The notes beneath the pieces are model-generated. The model ran no database searches. It was not told the origin of the DNA and worked only from the letters and a program-made list of their open reading frames with translations. Positions 54,280 to 62,025 of a stretch of DNA of 64,000 bases are shown piece after piece. Both the position numbers and the translations under genes were made by a program. Numbering within the stretch: position 1 is the stretch's first letter; each line of letters begins with the position of its first letter. Source of the DNA: Demequina sp. NBRC 110051 (GTDB lineage Bacteria; Actinomycetota; Actinomycetes; Actinomycetales; Demequinaceae); the NCBI RefSeq assembly GCF_002090055.1, contig NZ_BBRH01000008.1:171810-235809 (forward strand), written 5' to 3'.

Positions 54280-54975
54280 CTAGTCGGGATCGCGCATGAT
54301 GAGCGTGATGAAGGTTTCGAGGGTGCCGACCACGTCGACTCCCTCCCGGTCAATCAGCCAGTGGAGCTGGGCACCCTCCCACAGGGCGAGAAACGCGGTC
54401 GCGGCGAACTGCGGAGTGACGCCTGCACGCAGGAGGTTCGCCTCGCCGAGCTGCGCGAACCAGCCCTCGAACCCCGCGCGCACACGCGAGGTGCGCTCGA
54501 CGAAGAAGGCGCTCAGCGGGTGGTCGGGAGTGACGGACTCTGCCGCGAGCAGCGTGTAGAGCGCGATGATGTCCGGCGTCTGCGCGTTGTGGCGAGCGAG
54601 CGCGAGGACGGCCTCGGGGATTTGCTCGAGCGTGTCGGGATGCCCCGCGTCGATGATTTCGTCGGCGCGGCGGTCGCGTTCGTGCATGAGCGACAGCAGC
54701 AGCGCCGGCTTGTTCGGGAAGTGATGCGTGACCGTCGACTGGTCGATATCGCAGCGGCGCGCGATTTCGCGCATCGATCCGGCGTGATAGCCCTTCTCGG
54801 CGAACACCGTCGTCGCGGCGTCGAGGATAGCGGCGCGGGTGTGCTCCGACTTCTTGTAAGGGCCACGTGTGGTGGGCGCGGGGGCAGACGTTCCGGCAGG
54901 GGCCTCGGGGGCAGGCGGGAACGCCGGAACGGCGGCGAGTCGCCTCGCGGGCTGCGGTGAGTCTTCGTTGGTCAT
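54280..54975 (-). CDS. TetR-family transcriptional regulator
   Basis: A 231-residue regulator. A Pro/Ala-rich N-terminal extension of about 35 residues precedes the helix-turn-helix (HTRAAILDAATTVFAEKGYHAGSMREIARRCDIDQSTVTHHFPNK, about 43-88). The helical ligand-binding domain follows. ATG 54975 is preferred over 55026 since GAAGGGAG stands upstream. It most likely controls the adjoining transporter and glycosidase genes. Confidence 0.88.
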   Translation of the reverse strand: MTNEDSPQPARRLAAVPAFPPAPEAPAGTSAPAPTTRGPYKKSEHTRAAILDAATTVFAEKGYHAGSMREIARRCDIDQSTVTHHFPNKPALLLSLMHERDRRADEIIDAGHPDTLEQIPEAVLALARHNAQTPDIIALYTLLAAESVTPDHPLSAFFVERTSRVRAGFEGWFAQLGEANLLRAGVTPQFAATAFLALWEGAQLHWLIDREGVDVVGTLETFITLIMRDPD

Positions 54976-55290
54976 GGCGCCGGACTCCCTTCGTCGTTGA
55001 AAAACCATCAGGCGCGGGAATTTCATGTTGGCACAGCGCGGACGCGTTCGCCAAATTGAGAGTGTTGGCCCGATGCACAGTGCGCGTGGCGGGGGAGTGG
55101 CGTACGGCGTGACCGTGCGCGGGCTACCATGGCGGCGTGAGCATCCAGGAGGTGGTTGGCGCCGTGTGCGCCGACATCAGGTAATCCCGTCCCGGGCTGC
55201 GCCATCAGGTGCGGCCCATGGTTGTGACCCTGAAAACTCCCGCGCGCGCAGCGCACACGTCGCGCCCGGGCACCCCAGATAGCGAACTTC
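54976..55290. other. Intergenic region with possible TetR operator and a mini-ORF
   Basis: A 14-base dyad GCGGACGCGTTCGC (55038-55051, one mismatched pair) lies upstream of the TetR gene and could be its operator. A 15-codon open frame (55137-55184) with a leaderless -10 is also here, listed separately. The rest shows no clear gene. Confidence 0.45.
55125..55184 (+). CDS. Possible leaderless 15-codon leader peptide
   Basis: TACCAT at 55125-55130 followed by six bases and GTG 55137 has the same geometry as other leaderless genes in the window. The frame encodes VSIQEVVGAVCADIR and ends with TAA at 55182-55184, about 105 bases ahead of the FBP-domain gene. It may be a leader peptide, or the stub of a deleted gene. 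The coding part is 55137-55184. Confidence 0.3.
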   Translation, partial: YHGGVSIQEVVGAVCADIR

Positions 55291-55773
55291 ATGCTTGCCC
55301 TCACCGATAAGGACATCCGCACGTCCTTCATCAACGCCTCCCGCAAGGAGGCCGCCGACCTCACCCTTCCCGCCGAGTTCGACTCCCTCGATTGGGACAG
55401 GCTCGACCTCCTGGGGTGGCGGGATCCCAAGCTCGAACGGCGCGCGTATGCGATCGTGCCGACCCTTGAGGGAGAGCTCATCGGGATTCTGTTCCGTCAC
55501 CCCGGGTCGCGACCGCGTACCCGCGCCCAGTGCTCGTGGTGCAACGACGCGACGCTGCCCAACGACGTGGTGCTCTACAACGCCAAGCGAGCGGGGAAGG
55601 CCGGCAAGAATGGCAACACCGTCGGCACGCTCATCTGTGAGGACTTCGAGTGCTCACGCAACGCTCGTCGGCCTCCCAAGACCTGGTACGAGGGCTTCGA
55701 CGTCGAGGAGGCGCGACTGCTCCAGGTCGCCGAATTACAGCTGCGGGCCGCGGCGTTCGCGGTGCAGGTGTAG
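55291..55773 (+). CDS. FBP-domain (FusB-like EF-G-binding) protein
   Basis: A 160-residue protein of the FBP-domain family. The N-terminal helical part is followed by a treble-clef zinc finger: CSWCN about residues 81-85 and CEDFECSRN about 113-121. The spacing resembles FusB/FusC, which bind EF-G and free it from the ribosome. Actinobacterial members are plentiful and not proven to give fusidic acid resistance. ATG 55291 is the domain start. Confidence 0.75.
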   Translation: MLALTDKDIRTSFINASRKEAADLTLPAEFDSLDWDRLDLLGWRDPKLERRAYAIVPTLEGELIGILFRHPGSRPRTRAQCSWCNDATLPNDVVLYNAKRAGKAGKNGNTVGTLICEDFECSRNARRPPKTWYEGFDVEEARLLQVAELQLRAAAFAVQV

Positions 55774-55879
55774 TGAGCAGGCCTCGTCGACACGGGAAAA
55801 GAGAAGGCACCGCCGGTCACGCCTCGGGGGGAGTGGCGTGACCGGCGATGCCGGGCCAGGAACGATTGCGGTGACAAAA

Positions 55880-56580
55880 TTGCCGACAGCTCCGAGTTCG
55901 CGACGGCGCGGACGGCGTCCCGTGCCGCGATCGCCGACGTCGCGGCGCGTGCCAGCTGAGCCAGGGCGCTGCATTCCTCCAGGCTGTGCAGCGACAGGGC
56001 AAGCTTGACGGCGGGCACCTTGGACGGCGCCATCGACAGGCTCGCGACGCCCAGCCCTGCGAGCGCCAAAGCCAGGTAGGGATCGCCGGCCGACTCTCCG
56101 CACATGCCCACGGGCTTGCCGGTCTCGGCGCCGCCGGCACACGCGGCCGCGACCATGTCGAGGACGGCGGGCTGCCAGGGGTCCAGCAGGTCAGACGGCG
56201 CGCCCTCCATACGGTCGGCGGCCATCGTGTACTGCGCCAAGTCATTGGTGCCGAGCGAGCCGAAGTCCACCTCAGCCAGGACGTGGCGTGAGCGCAGCGC
56301 CGCGGCGGGGACCTCGATCATGACGCCGGCGGCGGGAAGACCGGCGGCCCGCACACGGGAGGCGAACCAGGCGGCCTCTTCGGCCGTCGCGACCATGGGC
56401 GCCATGACCTTAACGTCGGCGCCGGTGTCGCGCGCCGCCAGCGCGAGCGCCTCGAGCTGCGAGTCGATCAGCTCCGGCTTCTCCTGGCACAGTCGCAGTC
56501 CGCAGCGCCCCAGCGCCGGGGTTTCCTCTTCGCCCAGATTCGCAAACGCGAGCGGCTTGTCGGCCGCCCGCGCGCGGAAG
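55880..56580 (-). pseudogene. ptsI: Remnant of PTS enzyme I (PEP-binding half)
   Basis: The minus strand encodes sequence like the C-terminal PEP-binding domain of PTS enzyme I: DKPLAFANLGEEE, ADVKVMAPMVATAEEAAWF, DFGSLGTNDLAQYTMAADR (substrate loop) and GKPVGMCGESAGDP with the catalytic Cys-containing motif. The N-terminal half, with the HPr-binding domain and active-site His, is absent. The frame carries an unrelated leader upstream and runs past the natural end into antisense of the FBP gene. It is a 5'-truncated remnant; boundaries are approximate. Confidence 0.8.
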
Positions 56581-56663
56581 CGGTCCATGCCTGGTGAACC
56601 AACTATCTCTCCTGGTAGCGTCGAAAGAGTCGAGGACGCCATTTATCCCATGAGGGGGATCCG

Positions 56664-57548
56664 ATGAGTGCGACGGACGATGCGGTTCGGGAGCCGCGGG
56701 GATGGCGAGGGTTCTGGGATCGAGGAGGATTCTGAAAGGCGGTGCTCCTTGCGGTGGCCTACTGGCTCGCCTATCAAGGGTTCGCGTTCCTCGTGTCCGC
56801 CGTCTTCGGCGGATTGAAGACGGACGGCGGCAACTTCGACTCCTGGCAGAACGTGCTCTTCGGGCCCACCTTGCCCATCGTGCTCGCCGGAGCGCTCATG
56901 TTCGCGGTGGCGCCCTGGTTCGGATGGCGCAGCGAGATCTTCGGTCAGCAGCCCATCCGTGGCGGTGCGTGGATGTGGATCGTCTTCGTGGTGGTGCTGG
57001 GGTTTAACGCCATCCGGTTTGCCGCCGTCGACTACTCGTCGGTGGGCCTCGCCGTCACGCTCATGACTCTCTTTCTCGGACTCTGTATCGGGTTCACAGA
57101 AGAGTTGGTCTGTCGCGGCTTCTCGGTGCAGCTGCTGCGCCGCCGTGGGTACGGTGAATAGGCGGTCGCCGTCCTTTCGGCGCTGATTTTCGGCATGCTT
57201 CACGCGGGCAACTTCATCGGCAGTGACGACATCCTTGCGCTCGTCATCACGATCGTCTACACCGCGCTGTTCGGAGTGATGATGTACCTGGCGATGCGTG
57301 TGACCGGCACCATCTGGTGGGCCGTGATCCTGCACGCGACCACCGATCCGAGCCTTTTCTTGCTTTCTGGGGGCATCGCCGACGAGGGGGAAATTACCGC
57401 GACAGGCACGCTCGCCTCCGTAGCCAACCTCGCGAATCCGGTGGTCATCATCGTCGGACTGATCATGGTCATCTTCATCCGCGGCAGGGTGGGCCGCGCT
57501 CACTACGGGCTACCCGATCGTGCTTCGACGGCCGCCGTGGCCCCGTGA
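56664..57548 (+). pseudogene. CPBP-family intramembrane protease gene with two nonsense codons
   Basis: One frame from ATG 56664 (GGGGGAT upstream) to 57548 would encode 294 residues of a CPBP (CAAX/bacteriocin-processing) protease with many hydrophobic segments. It is broken by TGA at 56733-56735 and TAG at 57159-57161. Both fall where Trp is likely (GGF-stop-KAV; RGYGE-stop-AVAV), each one base from TGG. All catalytic motifs remain: EELVCRGF, FGMLHAGN and ILHATTD. The good preservation suggests very recent inactivation, or errors in the sequence. Confidence 0.85.
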
Positions 57549-58024
57549 TGTCAAAGCGGTAGGCGCCTGGCGGCCCGCTCGAGTGTGAGGGCATCGGCCC
57601 CTCGGATCGGCCGATGCGACGCCCGCCGCCGCATCCACTGCCGACCGAGCGGCTCGGCGTGAAGCCCGCCACGGCATCGGCCATCGTAATGTGGACGCGG
57701 CCCGACCACGTGCAGTGCTCTCGCTCGTGGAGGGGCGCTCCCGCTACGCGCTCGGCTCAGTTTCGGGTGGCCGAGTTCGACACCAGAATTCCGCACTCGA
57801 TGGCCACTGTGGACGGCAACTCTGTGACCGTCCTGAGCATCTTCAGTGAAGACGGAGAACGGATGCATACGGCGCGTGTGGACCACCACAAGCGAGGTCC
57901 ATTTTGGCGGTCTCTGCGAGCACGTATTGTGCGAACTGGGAAGATAGGTGGGGTTTTCGGCGTTACCGATCGCGACAATGTCCCCACGGCCTTGGCAACG
58001 AGGCCGCGACAGATTGGAACCGCA
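57549..58024. other. Non-coding or decayed region with motif cluster
   Basis: No convincing gene in these 476 bases. GGCATCGGCC (57590-57599) and GGCCGATGCG (57609-57618) form an inverted pair able to fold into a hairpin just after the CPBP gene, and a third copy lies at 57673-57682. The frame that runs into the DUF6131 gene lacks recognisable sequence before 58025. Confidence 0.5.
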
Positions 58025-58180
58025 GTGATTATTCTCGGTCTGATTCTCTTCCTCATCGGCCTTCTCGCGTCGATTGGCATCCTGCAGACGATCGGTATCG
58101 TCCTCATGATCGTTGGCCTCGTCTTGGCGCTGCTGGGACGCTCCGGCCGGAGCATCGGTGGGCGGAAGCACTGGTTCTGA
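58025..58180 (+). CDS. DUF6131-family small membrane protein
   Basis: A 51-residue protein beginning with GTG 58025: VIILGLILFLIGLLAS, GILQTIGIVLMIVGLVLALLG and ending GRSIGGRKHWF. Two membrane segments and the basic GGRKHWF end match the DUF6131 family of small actinobacterial membrane proteins. The longer open frame upstream is not similar to it, so the short form is chosen. Function unknown. Confidence 0.65.
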   Translation: MIILGLILFLIGLLASIGILQTIGIVLMIVGLVLALLGRSGRSIGGRKHWF

Positions 58181-58230
58181 TCTGGCGGGCTGAGCCTTCG
58201 GGCAGAGGTGTGACCTCGCTTTGATCGAGA

Positions 58231-58270
58231 GGCGGGCGTTCGGGAGCGATTCCCCGGATGCCCGCCTTTT
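58231..58270 (+). terminator. Terminator downstream of DUF6131 gene
   Basis: GGCGGGCGTTCGGG and CCCCGGATGCCCGCC fold into a near-perfect hairpin (58231-58266), followed by TTTT at 58267-58270. Confidence 0.7.
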
Positions 58271-58367
58271 CCGCGCGTGTGCTGCTGTGGCGTGCAGGGA
58301 GGCTTGGCAGGCCGAATGCGCCTACGCAGTCGCAGGGCTCAATCTCACTTGTCGACAATCCACCTGC

Positions 58368-58609
58368 TATAGTTGACGATTGTGTTCCGGCTCCTGCCGA
58401 GCATGCGTCGCAGATTGCTTCTCCTTCTCGCCAGCGCCACCGTCCCAGACACGGACAGAGTCGCGCCAGGCTCGTAGAAATCCTCTCTTCGGCGAACGAA
58501 CGCGAATCCTTCGCGCTTCGCCACCACTGCCGGTGCCCTGACACGCAGGGACATCCCTGCACGCCCGTAGAGAGCGTGCCTCCGGCACCAACCCCGGAAA
58601 GACACCTAC
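58368..58609 (+). promoter_or_regulatory. Promoter and long leader of the DEAD-box helicase gene
   Basis: TATAGT (58368-58373) is the best -10 in the gap and implies a leader of about 230 bases before GTG 58610, with GGAAAG near its end. Long leaders are common on mRNAs for cold-shock RNA helicases and often control them. No other gene is seen between 58271 and 58609. Confidence 0.5.
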
Positions 58610-60160
58610 GTGACTCTCACTTTCGCCGACCTCGGCGTGCCCACCGCCCTCACCACCGTGCTGGAGCGCGAGGGCAAGACCACACCGTTCCCTATCCAGG
58701 CCGATACCCTTCCCGACACCCTTCCCGGACGTGACGTCCTGGGCCGCGGCAAGACCGGCTCCGGCAAGACGCTCGCGTTCTCGCTGCCCGTCGTTGCTCG
58801 GCTGGGCGCTAAGGGCGGCAAGGCCAAGCCCGGCCGCCCCCGCGCGCTGATCCTCGCGCCGACCCGCGAGCTCGCGACCCAGATCGACGCGGTCATCGCA
58901 CCGCTCGCATCGGCCTACGGCATGACCACCACCACCATCTTCGGTGGCATCTCACAGCAGCGTCAGGAGCGCGCCATGGCGCGTGGCGTCGACATCGTCG
59001 TCGCCTGCCCCGGCCGCCTTGAGGACCTCATGGGCCAACGCATCGTGTCGCTCGACAACGTCGAGATCACCGTGCTCGACGAGGCCGACCACATGGCGGA
59101 CCTCGGCTTCCTGCCCGGCGTCACGCGCATCATGAACGCGACGCCCACCAACGGCCAGCGCCTGCTGTTCTCCGCCACGCTCGACAACGGCGTGGACAAG
59201 CTCGTCAAGCGCTTCCTCACCAATCCCACAACGCACAGCGTCGACTCCGCCGAGAGCCCTGTCGAGGCCATGACGCATCACGTCTTCCACGTGGCCGATG
59301 CCGAGGCTAAGAAGAACGTTGTCCGCGCCCTCGCGTCGGGTACCGGCCGCCGTGTGCTGTTCATGCGAACCAAGCACCACGCCAAGCGCCTGGCCAAGCA
59401 GCTCACGTCCGACGGCATCCCCGCCGTCGACCTGCACGGCAACCTGTCGCAGAACGCCCGTGACCGTAACCTCGCGGCCTTCGCCGAGGGTCGCGTGAAG
59501 GTCCTGGTCGCGACCGACGTCGCCGCGCGCGGCGTCCACGTCGACGGCGTCGAGCTTGTTGTCCACGTAGACCCGCCGGCCGAGCACAAGGCATACCTGC
59601 ACCGCTCGGGCCGTACCGCCCGCGCCGGCTCCTCCGGTGACGTCGCGACCATCGTGCTGCCCGAGCAGCGTCGCGACACCGACCAGCTGCTGCGCAAGGC
59701 CAAGATCTCGGTGCGTCCCGAGAAGGTCAACGACTCGTCGCCTGCCGTGGTCGCGCTGATCGGCGAGCGCGCGGAGCGCGTCTCGGCCGCAGCCGCCGAG
59801 ATTGCCGTCGCAGGCACCGGCCCGCAGAGGCAGGGCCAGGGTCGCGGCAACGGCGGTGGTCGTTCGAACGGTGGCGGTCGCGCTCGCGGCGGCGCCGGCA
59901 ACGGTGACGGCCAGGGTCGCGGTCGTGGTGGCCAGGGCGGTTCCGGTCAGGGCGGCCAGGGAGGCGGTCGCGGTCGCGGCCGTGGCGCCCAGGGTGCCCG
60001 CTCCACCGCGACTTCGAATGAGCAGGGCGGCACGCGCCAGGCTGGTGGCAGCGGCTCGGGTGGCGCTCGCTCGGGTGGTCGCCGTCCCCAGTCGCACGGC
60101 GGCGGACACCGCTCGGCGGCCGACTTCTCCGCCTCGCGAGGCGGACGTCGCTCGCGCTAA
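58610..60160 (+). CDS. DEAD-box RNA helicase with RGG-rich tail
   Basis: A 516-residue helicase. Q motif PFPIQADTLP, Walker A GRGKTGSGKT, PTRELA, GG, VLDEADHM (DEAD), SATL, and HRSGRTARAG of domain 2 are all present. After about residue 395 a Gly/Arg/Gln-rich tail of 120 residues (many RGG-like units) should bind RNA. Such proteins act in ribosome assembly or mRNA decay, often at low temperature. A motif copy GGCCGATGCC (59293-59302) lies in the core. GTG 58610 follows GGAAAG. Confidence 0.93.
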   Translation: MTLTFADLGVPTALTTVLEREGKTTPFPIQADTLPDTLPGRDVLGRGKTGSGKTLAFSLPVVARLGAKGGKAKPGRPRALILAPTRELATQIDAVIAPLASAYGMTTTTIFGGISQQRQERAMARGVDIVVACPGRLEDLMGQRIVSLDNVEITVLDEADHMADLGFLPGVTRIMNATPTNGQRLLFSATLDNGVDKLVKRFLTNPTTHSVDSAESPVEAMTHHVFHVADAEAKKNVVRALASGTGRRVLFMRTKHHAKRLAKQLTSDGIPAVDLHGNLSQNARDRNLAAFAEGRVKVLVATDVAARGVHVDGVELVVHVDPPAEHKAYLHRSGRTARAGSSGDVATIVLPEQRRDTDQLLRKAKISVRPEKVNDSSPAVVALIGERAERVSAAAAEIAVAGTGPQRQGQGRGNGGGRSNGGGRARGGAGNGDGQGRGRGGQGGSGQGGQGGGRGRGRGAQGARSTATSNEQGGTRQAGGSGSGGARSGGRRPQSHGGGHRSAADFSASRGGRRSR

Positions 60161-60176
60161 GCGCTGAGTCTCAGAG

Positions 60177-60212
60177 CAAGGGCCCGGACACCGTGAGGTG
60201 TCCGGGCCCTTG
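60177..60212 (+). terminator. Terminator after the DEAD-box gene
   Basis: Perfect 16-bp stem CAAGGGCCCGGACACC (60177-60192) with its complement (60197-60212) and a GTGA loop. It lies between convergent genes. Confidence 0.8.
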
Positions 60213-60250
60213 ACGTTGACGGGGCTCAACCCGCAGGGCGCCGGGATCGC

Positions 60251-60631
60251 TTAGCCATCATCCTTAGGCAGGCTCTTCGCCAGGTGGATCCTGGCCGCCG
60301 CACCACAGTCCTCCGGGAAACGGCAGTCGCTTGCCTGGTCAGCGGTGACGAGAGAGACGACCGACTCATGGATGAGGAAGAGGTCATTGCTCAGCCGGCG
60401 TGCCGGGACACCGCCGTCGTCCAAGATCCGCGCGAGTGCTCGAGCTGTCGGGGCGTGAGTCCAGAGGGTCTCGGTGCTGTCTCCGCATTCAACCGTCACA
60501 TATTGCTCATCGACGGCCGTGATAGTCGCGAGGCGGTGCTGTCCGTGATGGAGGGCTTGGCGGGTGCGTCCCCAAAAGGGCACGTGCCCGGGAAAATAGG
60601 TACCGACAGCGGGCAAGGCCGAGTCAGCCAT
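60251..60631 (-). CDS. Unknown 126-residue protein
   Basis: Not recognised. It has a short beta-like part (RLATITAVDEQYVTVECGDS), a helical middle (ARALARILDDGGVPARRL) and two Cys near the end (CRFPEDCG). A very good AAGGAG site seven bases from ATG 60631 supports translation. No signal peptide or membrane segment. Codon use is less GC-rich than its neighbours in places. Confidence 0.6.
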   Translation of the reverse strand: MADSALPAVGTYFPGHVPFWGRTRQALHHGQHRLATITAVDEQYVTVECGDSTETLWTHAPTARALARILDDGGVPARRLSNDLFLIHESVVSLVTADQASDCRFPEDCGAAARIHLAKSLPKDDG

Positions 60632-60816
60632 GATTCACTCCTTGAGAGTCCGTTCTTCCCCACGCGGGTGTCGCGCAGGGCGGATCTTCCTCCAGGGGCA
60701 CCGGGTCGGGACGCGGTTGCCAGCTGGCCGGCTGGAGGGCTTGTGGCCAGACTTCTTAATCCACCATCGAGGCTAGCAGCGACGAGGGCGACCGGTGACG
60801 GCCATCTACGCCGCTT

Positions 60817-61950
60817 CTACGCAAACGCCCCGATATTCGTGTCAACCACCCAGTCCGCGTCCTCGACCCGCGTGACTAACAGGGGTGAGTTCGAGGGGAT
60901 CATCAGGTATTCGCGCTGCGGTGCCTCGCCGGGCAGCGGGTCGTCCCAGGTCGTGTCCACCACGAGCCATCGCCCGTCGACCAGCACCTTGTTCCAGGCG
61001 TGATTGCCGACGGTCATGCCCGACGACACGGTCCCGGTGACCTGGACCGCGTCGAGCCCCGCCGCCTCGGCCATCGCGAGGAACGCCTGGGCGTAGCCGT
61101 TGCAGACAGCGGTGCCTGCGGCGAAGATCCCGTAGGCCTCCTGTGACTGGTCCACCCGCGCGCCGTCGATCGCCCCGGCCGTGATGAGGTCGTAAGCCGT
61201 GTAGTCGTAGTCCGCGATCGCCACGATGTAGTCGTGGATGGCGGTGACCTTCTCCGCTGCGGTCGCCGCGGTCGCGGCGCCCGAATCGAGCAGCCCCTGT
61301 TCGATGGCCTGGCGCGTGACGGCGCGTCGGTGCTCGGCGTCCCCTTCGGAGTAGCGGTAGAACGGCTCGTACTTCACACGGGCACCCGTGTCGCGCCACT
61401 GACCCCCGTTGGCGTAGACGTACGGATTCTGGATGAGGGCCTCGGTGATCGCATCCTCAACGGAGTCGAAGCCCTCGCGCGTGGTCCAGCGCGTCACATC
61501 GATGCTGTCGGTCTGCGCGATGAGGTGTGCCTCCAGGTACGTCACCAACTCAACCGATCCGTAGGTGGGGTACGCGACTTCGGGGGCGTCGGGAGTGGTG
61601 AGGGCGGCCACCTGCGCGCCGACGTTCGCCCAGGCGGGCAGGTACGGCTGCACCCAGGAGTACGCCACCATGGCGCAGACCACGACGGAGAGGGCGATTC
61701 CCCAGCGACGCCCGTTCCACCTGGAGTGGCGAGTGTCGCTTGGACTCCACGCTCGCGGCGCATATGCGGCCGATGCCGTGGTCCCCGTTTCGACCTTGCT
61801 CACCCGGTCACGGGTTCTGCCCGTCCAACGGGCGCCGTCCCAGTAGCGCTCGAGGTGGGTTTCGGCAGGGTCGGGCAACCACCCCGGCGCCGGCAGGCGT
61901 GGTGTCCTCGGGCGCGACGCATCGCCAGGCCCGTCCGGATAGAACGTCAT
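60817..61950 (-). CDS. DUF2510/transglutaminase-like membrane protein
   Basis: A 377-residue protein. Residues about 18-47 form a DUF2510 unit (PAPGWLPDPAETHLERYWDGARWTG). One membrane segment lies at about 84-104. A transglutaminase-like domain follows, with Cys in GTAVCNGYAQAFLAMAEAAGLD, His in VGNHAWNKVLVDGRW and Asp in VVDTTWDDP. The triad is complete, so protease or cross-linking activity outside the membrane is possible; substrate unknown. Confidence 0.82.
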   Translation of the reverse strand: MTFYPDGPGDASRPRTPRLPAPGWLPDPAETHLERYWDGARWTGRTRDRVSKVETGTTASAAYAPRAWSPSDTRHSRWNGRRWGIALSVVVCAMVAYSWVQPYLPAWANVGAQVAALTTPDAPEVAYPTYGSVELVTYLEAHLIAQTDSIDVTRWTTREGFDSVEDAITEALIQNPYVYANGGQWRDTGARVKYEPFYRYSEGDAEHRRAVTRQAIEQGLLDSGAATAATAAEKVTAIHDYIVAIADYDYTAYDLITAGAIDGARVDQSQEAYGIFAAGTAVCNGYAQAFLAMAEAAGLDAVQVTGTVSSGMTVGNHAWNKVLVDGRWLVVDTTWDDPLPGEAPQREYLMIPSNSPLLVTRVEDADWVVDTNIGAFA

Positions 61951-62025
61951 CGCTGGTATCCCCCTCAGCAGCCGACGCTGTCGGCTTGACTCAGAGGGTA
62001 GCGGGCGCGGCGATGCTGGGGAAGA

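Noticed and set aside
56643..57503. Minus-strand frame opposite the CPBP gene
   Set aside because: His/Asp/Arg-rich antisense frame without domains; CPBP motifs on the plus strand are clear.
57614..58024. N-terminal extension of the DUF6131 gene
   Set aside because: No similarity to the family and Pro/Arg-rich at first; DUF6131 proteins are about 50 residues.
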